Source: JBCCQH01 sp039024435
Lineage (GTDB): Bacteria; Bacteroidota; Bacteroidia; J057; JADKCL01
DNA: 64,000 nt
Direction: 5' to 3'
NCBI GenBank assembly: GCA_039024435.1
Contig: JBCCQH010000015.1
Coordinates: 21,542 to 85,541 of the forward strand
Position 1 is the stretch's first letter. Each line of letters starts with the position of its first letter. Positions 17,384 through 25,261 of this stretch are shown here, in pieces. The notes below the pieces were generated by a model. The model was not told where the DNA came from. It was given only the letters and a program-made list of their open reading frames with translations, and did no database searches. Both the position numbers and the translations under genes were made by a program.

Positions 17384-19252
17384 ATGAAGCGTCTGCTCGC
17401 CCTGGAAAAGCAAATTCCGGTCTTCTGTGCGGTCCTGGCTGGCATCGTCTACCTTACAACGATGGCCCCCTCGATTACCCACACCGATTCCGGCGAACTC
17501 GCGGCGGTGGCCACCACCTCGGGCATCGCCCATCCCACCGGATACCCACTCTGGACGATGCTCGGACGGCTGTTTACCCTCGTGCCCGGCGTACGGCCCG
17601 CCTGGATGCTCAATTTCATGTGTCTGCTGTTCGTCAGCGGCGGCGTCTACCTGTTTGGGCGGAGCCTGGCCTTGATTTTTGGCTCATTCCGCACCCGGAT
17701 CAAAGGCGAATCCCCCAACCTTGTCTCCCGGGTGGACCTCGGCCGCATCTTCGCGACCCTGATCGGTTCCCTGCTGTTTGCCTTTGCCCGGACCGTGTGG
17801 GCCCAATCCGCCGAACTGGAAGTGTATTCACTGCACATCTTGCTGCTGAACCTGGCGATTTTTCTGTTGCTCAAAGCCTGGTTCGCGCCGCCGGAATCCG
17901 AACGTCCCTGGCTGATCTTTGCCCTGGGACTCGCCCTGGCCTTCGCCAATCATCTGACGAGCGTGGTGCTGTTGCCCGGAATCGCCTGGCTGTACTTCAG
18001 TAAACATGGCTTTCGGCGGGCGGGCTTCATTCGCCTGGCAAAAATGCTGGGGCTGTTTTTCCCCGCTCTGTTTCTGCTCTACGCCTACCTCCCCATTCGG
18101 GCGGGGATGGACCCAGCCTACAATTGGGGCAATCCCCAGGGATTTGCCGAAATCTGGCACCACGTCTCCGGTCGGCAATTCCGGATTTGGTGGTTCACCG
18201 GGAGCGAAGCATTTGCTCTGAATCTCCGGGCCTTCTTCGTGCGGATCCCTTTCGAATTTGCCTTTGGAGGACTGCTGCTGGCGGGCATCGGGCTCTATTA
18301 TGGCTTGACCATTCGGCGGAAGTTGACCCTGTTTTTTGCCATTTCTTTCCTGGCCAATCTACTCTACACCTCCAACTATGCGATCAAAGACCTCGAACCG
18401 TACTACTTGCTGGCCTTGCTGTGTGTGGCTGCCTGGGCGGCATTTGGGGTGCGCTGGGTGTGGATCAAACTGAAAATCAAGCGTCCGACCCGCTTTGCGG
18501 TCACCGGGGCTGCGGGCCTGATCGTCCTGCTGGCCATCGGGCTGAACCACCGCCCCAACAACCGGCGCGCCTCCCACCAATTTGAGGATTATACCCGCGC
18601 GGCCCTGAACAGCCTGCCCCCGAACAGTTTGGTGATCAGCCAGATGTGGGATGTATTTGTCTCCCCCGCCTACTACCTCCAAGGTGTGGAAGAAGTGCGG
18701 CCCGACGTGGAGATATTTGAGTACGCGATCATGCGCAACCGCCACTGGTACCCCAATTTCATCCGGGACAACTATCCCGAGGTAACCCAACGACTGGGCA
18801 AGCGCCTGGACGAATGGGAAGGGGCGATCCAGGCCTTTGACCTGGGCGGCGTGGAAGATCCCCGCCGCCTGGGCCGTGCCTTCCAGACCCTATGCTTTGC
18901 CCTGTTCGAGGAAATGCAGCGCCGCCCCGTCTACATCAGTCCGGAAATCCCCGGTGTCGGAATGCCGGTCCCCCCCGGCTTGAGCTACGTGCCCGAGCAG
19001 TACTTTTACCGGGTCATCCCCGCCAACCAAAGCGAACGCTACATCGATGTTCCGGTGCCCCGGGACGAGATCCGCCTCCCACCGTACAAAGACGAACCCG
19101 ACGAAACCGAAAACCTGCGCCGGATGCTCGCCCAGATCTACGCTTCCCGCGGCAAATACGAGCAACAATTCGGCAAGCTGGACAAAGCCCGTCAATACGA
19201 GCAAAAACTTGAAGCGCTGGGTTTTCCTGCTCCGAGCTCAGCGTCCCAGTGA
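17384..19252 (+). CDS. DUF2723-family multi-pass membrane protein (GT-C-like)
   Basis: 622 aa from the ATG at 17384. The N-terminus carries the DUF2723 signature 'TMAPSITHTDSGELAAVA...GIAHPTGYPLW' in the first 65 residues, where the acidic 'DSGE' sits in the first periplasmic loop as in GT-C glycosyltransferases. About ten hydrophobic segments follow up to residue 390, then a roughly 200-residue soluble C-terminal part ('VISQMWDVFVSPAYYLQ') with a helical, possibly TPR-like end. DUF2723 proteins resemble protein O-mannosyltransferases; transfer of a lipid-linked sugar is inferred, not shown. Many Bacteroidota members are larger (about 1000 aa). The last 15 bp overlap the convergent gene at 19238. 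Confidence 0.83.
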   Translation: MKRLLALEKQIPVFCAVLAGIVYLTTMAPSITHTDSGELAAVATTSGIAHPTGYPLWTMLGRLFTLVPGVRPAWMLNFMCLLFVSGGVYLFGRSLALIFGSFRTRIKGESPNLVSRVDLGRIFATLIGSLLFAFARTVWAQSAELEVYSLHILLLNLAIFLLLKAWFAPPESERPWLIFALGLALAFANHLTSVVLLPGIAWLYFSKHGFRRAGFIRLAKMLGLFFPALFLLYAYLPIRAGMDPAYNWGNPQGFAEIWHHVSGRQFRIWWFTGSEAFALNLRAFFVRIPFEFAFGGLLLAGIGLYYGLTIRRKLTLFFAISFLANLLYTSNYAIKDLEPYYLLALLCVAAWAAFGVRWVWIKLKIKRPTRFAVTGAAGLIVLLAIGLNHRPNNRRASHQFEDYTRAALNSLPPNSLVISQMWDVFVSPAYYLQGVEEVRPDVEIFEYAIMRNRHWYPNFIRDNYPEVTQRLGKRLDEWEGAIQAFDLGGVEDPRRLGRAFQTLCFALFEEMQRRPVYISPEIPGVGMPVPPGLSYVPEQYFYRVIPANQSERYIDVPVPRDEIRLPPYKDEPDETENLRRMLAQIYASRGKYEQQFGKLDKARQYEQKLEALGFPAPSSASQ

Positions 19253-21157
19253 GTCCCGCACCGGGATCAGGTGCCCGATGGCGTAGTGGTCGGTTTGCTC
19301 CTGGCTTTCGATCACCAGGGCGTCAAACCCTTTTTCCCGTGCCTCCGGCGGCGTCTCCACCCGGTATACCGCCAATTCCTCCCCCACTCCCGGCCGGGGG
19401 TGGACAATCATCCGCGCTACCCTTTCCTGACCCAACTTAAAGGTCAGCCGATACTTATTGGGCCCAAACAAACTGATTTCAAAGGCGGAAAACGGCGCTT
19501 GTCCTTCTAGGTCAATGGTGAGCGGGCGCTCGTCATAAATCGCAATTTGGCCGGGGGCGAGAAAGGGGCTGCCGGCGGAAAGCGGGTTCTGCAACTCGGA
19601 CAGGCGGGCCTGCATCCGGGAAGGGCGGCGGTAAAATTCCTGATCGATCCAGTGATCGCGCTTCCCGAGATTGAAATCGATGATCGCCTGCCAGCGTTTT
19701 CCCGACCAAATCGGACCTTGGGTGATCCGGCGCAGTTCGTCGTAATAGCGGTGGAGTTGGGGGTCTTCGAGGAGATTTTTCTGCTGGACAATGCTGCGCC
19801 GGAATCCCCGGGGAAGAACCCGCGGATAGTGCCCGACCCGCCAGGGCAGGCCTTCGGCCATGGGCAAGCGGGCCAGCAGAGGATCGGCGAGGGCGAGGCG
19901 GTCCACGACGTGGCGACTCGGTCCGACCCCGTACCCCACAAACCCAATGAAATCCCAAATCAAGAGCTTTTCGTTGGGTGGGTCATCGCCAGTGGTATCG
20001 AGCTTTACCTCCAATTCGTGGACCCAACTGCTGTCGTTGAGCGTGATCCAGGCGGAGGCCGGACGGTACCAGGCGCGCTCGTCCGCGATGCCGTAGCGAT
20101 CCTTTTTCTCGGCGCGCGGGATGTCCCCGCGGGCCCAGTTGTAAAGCGGGCCGTGGAAGTTGAGCAAGCCCAGCAGGAGCATCACCGCTCCCCCCCAGCG
20201 CAGCGCTTTCATTTCCCGAAACCCAAAGCCCAGCAACACTCCCGACAGCAATACCGGCAGGTAGAAGAAGCGTCCGCCCATGAAGTCACCTCCGACCCGT
20301 ACCAGGTAGACCAGGTACAGCCCCACCCCCAAAGCAATCGGCCCAAAACGACGCCGGGGCAAGAATCCCGTGGCCACCAGCCCACCCAAGATGATCGCCA
20401 GCGTGATCGGATCACGTTCCAGACTGTGCTGGAAATAATGCAGTCCCTGCCGCCACAATTGAGCTGCCGCGAGGCCCGTATTCAGCTTCGCGTAAGCAGT
20501 ATTCGGAAAGGGGAAACCATAATAAATGACGGCAAACGCCTCCCACAAAATAAACGGCGACAGCCCGAGCAGCACCCGGCCCAGGTTCATCCAGGAGCGC
20601 ATCCCCCACCAATACAGAAAAACTGCCGGGGCGTACAGCAGCGCGGTGTCCATGCGGCTCACCATGCCCCAGCCCGCGATCAGCGCCAGCCAGAAGAGCT
20701 TTTTTCCATCCCGTCGATCATTCAGCCACACCGCTAAAAAGAGCATGACCAGCGTCCCGTTGAGCACATTTTCTAGTCCCGAGGTCGAGTACTCCACGAA
20801 GCTCCGGGACAATACCAGCAGCGCCACAACTGCCAATCCGACCCTTTCCCCCCGAAATACGCGGCGTTGCAGCAGCCCGAGGGTCACCCCGCACAGGATC
20901 AGCGAAAGCACCAGGGCCGAATAGTAGGCTTCTCCGGAAAAGAGGTACACCCCGCTCATGAGGAACATCCAAAGTGGATTGGTAAACGTCTGCACCCGTT
21001 CGCCCACGTTGTAAACCGGACCGTAGCCTTCGGTAAAATGAAATACTGAGCGAAACGTGATGTAAGCATCGTCCGACATCCAGCCGTTCAGCAGCACTAC
21101 GAATAGGACGGCGGCAGCAGCAGCAAGGGACCAGACCAGGGAAATTCGGGTGTTCAT
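19238..21157 (-). CDS. Multi-pass membrane protein resembling AftB-type GT-C transferases
   Basis: 639 aa. The first extracytoplasmic loop has 'MSDDAYITFRSVFHFTEGYGPVYNVGERVQTFTNPLW', with the 'DDAY.T.R' acidic pair and 'G.G..YN.GERVQ..T.PLW' pattern known from mycobacterial AftB-like arabinofuranosyltransferases. About nine to ten hydrophobic segments follow (to residue 350), then a soluble C-terminal domain of about 280 residues. The pattern supports a GT-C transferase using a polyprenyl-linked sugar, but donor and acceptor are unknown. A perfect TATCTTTG box at 21183-21190 would give a 21-nt leader. The 3' end overlaps the neighbouring DUF2723 gene by 15 bp on the opposite strand. Confidence 0.78.
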   Translation of the reverse strand: MNTRISLVWSLAAAAAVLFVVLLNGWMSDDAYITFRSVFHFTEGYGPVYNVGERVQTFTNPLWMFLMSGVYLFSGEAYYSALVLSLILCGVTLGLLQRRVFRGERVGLAVVALLVLSRSFVEYSTSGLENVLNGTLVMLFLAVWLNDRRDGKKLFWLALIAGWGMVSRMDTALLYAPAVFLYWWGMRSWMNLGRVLLGLSPFILWEAFAVIYYGFPFPNTAYAKLNTGLAAAQLWRQGLHYFQHSLERDPITLAIILGGLVATGFLPRRRFGPIALGVGLYLVYLVRVGGDFMGGRFFYLPVLLSGVLLGFGFREMKALRWGGAVMLLLGLLNFHGPLYNWARGDIPRAEKKDRYGIADERAWYRPASAWITLNDSSWVHELEVKLDTTGDDPPNEKLLIWDFIGFVGYGVGPSRHVVDRLALADPLLARLPMAEGLPWRVGHYPRVLPRGFRRSIVQQKNLLEDPQLHRYYDELRRITQGPIWSGKRWQAIIDFNLGKRDHWIDQEFYRRPSRMQARLSELQNPLSAGSPFLAPGQIAIYDERPLTIDLEGQAPFSAFEISLFGPNKYRLTFKLGQERVARMIVHPRPGVGEELAVYRVETPPEAREKGFDALVIESQEQTDHYAIGHLIPVRDSLGR

Positions 21158-21182
21158 CGCGGACGGTAGGTGCTCGATGGGG

Positions 21183-21190
21183 CAAAGATA
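21183..21190 (-). promoter_or_regulatory. -7 box upstream of the AftB-like gene
   Basis: TATCTTTG on the minus strand, exact TAnnTTTG. The position 12 nt downstream is an ATC codon in frame with the ATG at 21157, seven codons later. This predicts either a 21-nt leader or an unusual in-frame start; the leader is more likely. Confidence 0.5.
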
Positions 21191-21340
21191 GAAGGATTCG
21201 GGCGAATGGCCGCCAATCCGATTTTGTTGCTTTGATTTTCGCCGAGCGTTTCCCCACCCGTGCCAACTTGCCGGTCAAAAACTCCCGGCACTGGGCGGGG
21301 CTTCTGCTCAACCCAAAAGCGAAAGTCAGCAACGCAATCG

Positions 21341-22045
21341 CTATTCCTCCAACAGATCCAGGGCAAAAGCGCGCTCGGCTTCATTGTGGGAAGTGGCCAA
21401 AGCTTCAAAAGCAGGGCGCATCACCGGAAAGCGGTGTCCGCTCTGGTGCAAAGTCCAAAGTGCCCAGGCGGCATCGTAGCGGCGTGCATCCTCCGAATCG
21501 TGGAGAATCGCCCCGAGTAGATTGAGGGTGGAAGTCGCTGCCTCGGGAAAGCGGGCCAGCAAGCGCAGGGCCACTCCCGCCGTCGCTGCGTCGTAGTGCC
21601 CCGCCCAGTGCAACAACGCCGTGGTAATCGCTTCTGTTGCCGGCGCTTCCCAATAGTATAGCATTTCCAGCGCACTCCGCACCGCATCACCGCCGTTCAG
21701 CCGTTCCAGCAGCGTCAAAATCGCCCGCAACTCCGCCGGACGAAGCGGTTCACCCAGGTCACCGGGATGACTGGCCTGCAGGTCCTCATCATCGATCCGC
21801 ATCCAGGCTTCGTGACAGATTTCGCAGACGATAAATTTCCGCAACAAGGTAAGTTTCGAGGAAATCACCGCTGGTTTAACCGGATCGAGGCCCGCGGTCA
21901 AGGCTTCCCGCGCTACATTGGGCGTGCTCAAATCGTAGAGGGCTTGCCAAAAATCTCCCCCTGCAACCAACAGGGCCGCCGCACACTCCGCTTCCGGGAG
22001 GCGCGTGTAGCGAGTCAACCAAACGATTTCCCTATCGGTGTCCAC
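21341..22045 (-). CDS. HEAT-like helical protein downstream of fabI
   Basis: 234 aa starting with GTG at 22045, 21 nt after the fabI stop, so probably in the same transcript. No signal peptide or membrane segment. The N-terminal 35 residues suggest a UBA-like helical start ('LPEAECAAALLVAGGDFWQAL'). A Cys pair ('FIVCEICHEAWMR') sits near residue 75. The C-terminal half is made of helix pairs of about 30 residues with Ala/Leu-rich faces ('AGVALRLLARFPEAATSTLNLLG', 'RRYDAAWALWTLHQSG'), which look like HEAT repeats. I do not recognise a named family. A link to fatty acid synthesis is suggested only by position. Confidence 0.7.
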   Translation of the reverse strand: MDTDREIVWLTRYTRLPEAECAAALLVAGGDFWQALYDLSTPNVAREALTAGLDPVKPAVISSKLTLLRKFIVCEICHEAWMRIDDEDLQASHPGDLGEPLRPAELRAILTLLERLNGGDAVRSALEMLYYWEAPATEAITTALLHWAGHYDAATAGVALRLLARFPEAATSTLNLLGAILHDSEDARRYDAAWALWTLHQSGHRFPVMRPAFEALATSHNEAERAFALDLLEE

Positions 22046-22066
22046 GGAGGGGAGATTGCAACCGAA

Positions 22067-22870
22067 TTACAACTTGTCGACGAGTTCTTCCGAAATGCCC
22101 ACACTGGAAAAGCCACCGTCGTGCATGAGGTTTTGCATGGTGACTTTGCGCGTCAAATCGGAGAACAGCACCACACAGTAATCGGCACATTCCTCGGCGG
22201 TGGCATTGCCGAGGGGCGACATGCTCTCGCCGAAGGCCAGCATCTTGTCGAATCCAGCGACGCCCGAGCCGGCCTTGGTCGGCGTAGGCGACTGGCTGAT
22301 CGTGTTGACCCGAACCTTTTTTGCTTTGCCGTAGTGGTAGCCAAAGCTGCGGGCAATCGATTCCAACATGGATTTGGCATCGGCCATGTCTCCGTACTTG
22401 CCGAATACGCGCTGGGCAGCGATGTAGCTCAGGGCCAAAACCGATCCCCATTCGTTGATGAGATCGCGTTCGTAGCACAGTTGCAGCACGCGGTGAAAAG
22501 ACATCGCCGATACGTCCAGCGTCTTGTGGTACCACTCGTACTTGAGGCCGGTATAAGACTTATTTTTGCGGACGTTGGGGGACATGCCAATGGAATGCAG
22601 CACGAAATCGATCTTGCCGAACTTCGCCTCGGCGGCGTCCAACAGCGCATTGAGGTCATCGTTGTTGGTGGCATCGGCCGCAATCACTTCGGTATTCAGC
22701 TTTTCGGCCAATTTCTGGACGCCACCCATGCGCAGCGCAACCGGGGCATTGGTGAGGAGGATTTCGGCGCCTTCTTCAACCGCGCGTTCCGCGACCTTCC
22801 AGGCAATCGACGATTCATCCAATGCACCGAAAATGATGCCTTTTTTTCCTTGGAGGAGGTTGTGTCCCAT
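22067..22870 (-). CDS. fabI: Enoyl-[acyl-carrier-protein] reductase (NADH)
   Basis: 267 aa from the ATG at 22870; a TTG three codons upstream is possible. FabI performs the last reduction of each fatty acid elongation cycle in the cytoplasm. It is a short-chain dehydrogenase fold: an N-terminal nucleotide-binding stretch 'GIIFGALDESSIAW', 'DFVLHSIGMSP', and the catalytic Tyr159-x6-Lys166 ('KYGDMADAKSM'), with a second Tyr149 in 'LSYIAAQ'. The catalytic surroundings differ from the E. coli type, as expected for Bacteroidota. 'VNTISQSPTPTKAGSG' matches the substrate-loop region. It lies downstream of recN and upstream of a HEAT-like gene on the same strand. Confidence 0.93.
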   Translation of the reverse strand: MGHNLLQGKKGIIFGALDESSIAWKVAERAVEEGAEILLTNAPVALRMGGVQKLAEKLNTEVIAADATNNDDLNALLDAAEAKFGKIDFVLHSIGMSPNVRKNKSYTGLKYEWYHKTLDVSAMSFHRVLQLCYERDLINEWGSVLALSYIAAQRVFGKYGDMADAKSMLESIARSFGYHYGKAKKVRVNTISQSPTPTKAGSGVAGFDKMLAFGESMSPLGNATAEECADYCVVLFSDLTRKVTMQNLMHDGGFSSVGISEELVDKL

Positions 22871-22879
22871 GCTGTTCAA

Positions 22880-22996
22880 TTACTGATTTCTGATTGTCGA
22901 TTTCTGATGGTTGATTTCTGTTTTTACTTTCTGATGCTCGATTGGGCTTCGTCATCCGTCCGGTGAACGACCCCATCCAGATTCGGGAATCAGTAA
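22880..22996. repeat. AT-rich recN-fabI gap with degenerate direct and inverted repeats
   Basis: The gap holds several copies of 'GATTTCTGA' (around 22895-22925) and an inverted pair ATTACTGATT (near 22887) and AATCAGTAAT (near 22989) about 90 nt apart. This may separate fabI expression from recN. A TAATTGAA box 12 nt before the fabI ATG is a poor -7 match (three mismatches). Confidence 0.4.
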
Positions 22997-24721
22997 TCAG
23001 CCATCAAACCGCGCTTTTTTTTGCGAAGATATCAATTCCCGGGCATTTTCAATAGCCGAGGGGGTAGGGTCAGCCCCGCTGAGCATCCGGGCGAGTTCCA
23101 GGATGCGGTTTTCCGGCTCCAAAGCGCGTAGCCGGGAGACAGTTTTTCCGGCAATGACTTCCTTGAAGATTTTGAAGTGGCGTGCACCTTTGCCAGCGAT
23201 CTGCGGCAGGTGGGTAATCGCAATGATCTGGTAACGCTCCGCCAACTGCTGCATGACCGCACCCACCCGCTGGGCGGTCTCCCCACTGATCCCGGTATCG
23301 ATTTCGTCAAAAATCAACACCGAGAGTTCGGCCTGCTCGGCCAGCGCGGCCTTGATCGCCAGCATGACCCGGGACACTTCCCCACCCGAGGCGACCTGAC
23401 TCAGTGGTCCCATGGGCATCCCCGGATTCGTGCGGATGCGGAAATCCACGTGGTTGAGCCCGGTGGGGGTGACTTTGTGGGGCTGACCTTCAATTTCGAG
23501 GGCGCCTTGGGGATCCGGGAGGCGCCGCACTTCTACGGCAAATTCAGCCCCTTCCAACGCCACCGCATGGAGCAGCTTGTCGATGGTCTTTTTGAGCTTT
23601 TTTGCCGCGGCGAGGCGGGCCTTTTCGATTTTCAGCCCTTGGGCCAATAGTTGCTGGCGCAGAGCGGCTAACTCGCGCTGTCGGGCCGCAATCTGGTCGC
23701 CCAGCGACCCAAAATGCCCCAACTGCGCATCCAAAGCATCCCGTTGGCGGATCAAGTCGGCCACATCGGCGGCGGTATACTTTACTTTGAGCCGGTTGAG
23801 CAAATCCATCCGGGCCTGCATATCCGCCAGGGCGCCCGGATCTAAATCGATGGTATCGTTGGTGCTTTCGAGTTCGCGGGCGGCGTCCTCCATCGCGTAG
23901 CGGACTTCTTCCAGACGCTCGTACTGCTCGCGGATGGCCGAGTTCAACTGAGCGGGGGATTGCAGGCGGGCAATGATTTCGGAAAGCCGGTTGTAAAGCG
24001 ATTCTTCGGCATCGTAAAGGCCATCGGTCGCAAATCCAAGGCTTTCTTTGATCTCCTCGGCGTTTTCGAGGGTCTGGAGCTCTTCTTCCAGTTGCGCTTC
24101 CTCTTCCGCATCGAGCTGGGCTTCGTCGAGTTCCTTGAACTGAAACTTGACGAAGTCCTCTTGTTTGCGGGCCTCGCGCTCGTCGGCTTCGAGCTGGGCG
24201 ATTTCTTTGCGCAATGCTTGCTCGGTGCGGAGTAGCCCCCCAAAATCGCGGACCCGGTCGCGCACCCCGGCGTACTCGTCCAGCAGGCGCACTTGCTGTT
24301 CCTGGGACAGCAGCAATTGGTTTTCGTGCTGGCCGTGCAGGTCCACGAGCCGGCCCGTGACGTCGCGCAACAGACTGAGGGAAACGGGCGTATCGTTGAT
24401 GAAAGCGCGCGATTTTCCATTGGCCCGCGCCTCCCGCCGCACGATGATCTCCGCATCTTCAATGTCGAATTCCTCCATCTGCCCCAGGTCCGCCAATATC
24501 TGGGGCGGGATGCTCCGGAAAGTCGCCTCGACGATGCATTTCTGATCGGGATTGAAGATGTAAGAGTAATCGACCCGTCGACCGAGAATCAACCCAATGG
24601 CGCCGAGCAACAGGGACTTGCCCGCGCCGGTCTCTCCGGTCAATATATTGAAGCCGCCGTCCAATTCGACGTCCAGCGTATCGATGAGTGCGTAGTTGCG
24701 AATAAAGAGTTTAGCCAGCAT
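22997..24721 (-). CDS. recN: DNA repair protein RecN
   Basis: 574 aa, normal length for RecN, an SMC-like ATPase acting in recombinational repair of double-strand breaks. Walker A 'GETGAGKS' (29-36) is near the N-terminus. Two long coiled-coil arms occupy roughly residues 150-380 (Glu/Ala/Gln-rich, 'ADEREARKQEDFVKFQFKEL'). The ABC signature is 'SQVASGGEVSRVMLAI' and Walker B 'SVLIFDEIDTGISG', followed by 'ITHLPQIAGKG'. The start codon lies one base after the stop of the small Sm-like gene, so the two are co-translated. The next gene, fabI, is 126 bp downstream with an AT-rich inverted repeat between them. Confidence 0.95.
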   Translation of the reverse strand: MLAKLFIRNYALIDTLDVELDGGFNILTGETGAGKSLLLGAIGLILGRRVDYSYIFNPDQKCIVEATFRSIPPQILADLGQMEEFDIEDAEIIVRREARANGKSRAFINDTPVSLSLLRDVTGRLVDLHGQHENQLLLSQEQQVRLLDEYAGVRDRVRDFGGLLRTEQALRKEIAQLEADEREARKQEDFVKFQFKELDEAQLDAEEEAQLEEELQTLENAEEIKESLGFATDGLYDAEESLYNRLSEIIARLQSPAQLNSAIREQYERLEEVRYAMEDAARELESTNDTIDLDPGALADMQARMDLLNRLKVKYTAADVADLIRQRDALDAQLGHFGSLGDQIAARQRELAALRQQLLAQGLKIEKARLAAAKKLKKTIDKLLHAVALEGAEFAVEVRRLPDPQGALEIEGQPHKVTPTGLNHVDFRIRTNPGMPMGPLSQVASGGEVSRVMLAIKAALAEQAELSVLIFDEIDTGISGETAQRVGAVMQQLAERYQIIAITHLPQIAGKGARHFKIFKEVIAGKTVSRLRALEPENRILELARMLSGADPTPSAIENARELISSQKKARFDG

Positions 24722-24722
24722 T

Positions 24723-24971
24723 TCAGTACTTGGTCACAGTGTCCAGGATGACTTCCATGATCTCCACCAATGGGACGCGGTGGGTGTGGCGTTTCCGACT
24801 GGTCCAGCGAGCGTTGGTGTCACGGACGGTCAGGGATTCAGCATCGGCTTCGATAACCACTCCGGAGTGCGTTTTGCCATTGCGCAGCACCACGTGCGCG
24901 ATCTGTCCCGTGATTTCATCCCGTCGCTCAGCGATCTGGCTCCGCATGATCCGAATGTTGCGCGTACCCAC
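24723..24971 (-). CDS. Small Sm/SH3-like protein preceding recN
   Basis: 82 aa beginning with GTG at 24971, a start supported by a perfect -7 box exactly 12 nt upstream. The protein is soluble. Its centre ('GQIAHVVLRNGKTHSGVVIEADAESLTVRDTNARW') has the alternating pattern of a five-stranded Sm/SH3-like barrel, with the 'NG..HSG.V' turn typical of Sm1-like motifs. The end is 'VPLVEIMEVILD'. The stop is one base before the recN ATG, so expression is coupled. I do not know a characterised homologue. A nucleic-acid-binding role is plausible from the fold alone. Confidence 0.72.
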   Translation of the reverse strand: MGTRNIRIMRSQIAERRDEITGQIAHVVLRNGKTHSGVVIEADAESLTVRDTNARWTSRKRHTHRVPLVEIMEVILDTVTKY

Positions 24972-24975
24972 GGGA

Positions 24976-24983
24976 CAAAGATA
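24976..24983 (-). promoter_or_regulatory. -7 box 12 nt before the Sm-like gene GTG
   Basis: TATCTTTG on the minus strand, exact TAnnTTTG, followed by TCCC and then the GTG at 24971. This spacing predicts a leaderless transcript for the small gene and recN. Confidence 0.6.
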
Positions 24984-25014
24984 CGATTTCCGATAAAGAA
25001 TTTCCCATGGGCGC

Positions 25015-25225
25015 TTCGCTTAATTTCCAATTGCCGCGGGAGATTTTCCAATTTCCAATGAGTGCGTTCTGGACGCGCAACCGCCAATGATTAAAGTTTG
25101 ACCCAAAAAGTCCCTTCTGCACGAGGATCGTAGCTCCACGGCACGCCGTGCGGACTCGAGGATTTTCCCGTAGCCGCACGGGCTCACGCGCGGCTACGGG
25201 AGCCGATTTCCAATGGAATTTAAAG
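25015..25225 (+). repeat. Dispersed intergenic repeat, copy B
   Basis: Fills most of the 290-bp gap between the Sm-like gene promoter and lptD's 3' end. It shares with copies A and C the ordered pieces 'ATTTCCAAT..G.GCGTT', 'ACGCGCAA', 'GATCGTAG', a CACGGCACGCCGTGCGG palindrome and 'GAGGATTTTCC'. It adds its own hairpin, CCCGTAGCCGCACG...CGCGGCTACGGG (about 25168-25200), and ends in 'CGATTTCCAATGG'. Confidence 0.65.
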
Positions 25226-25261
25226 CAGTGGCGAACAATTGAAGAATTGAAAATTCTTCCG

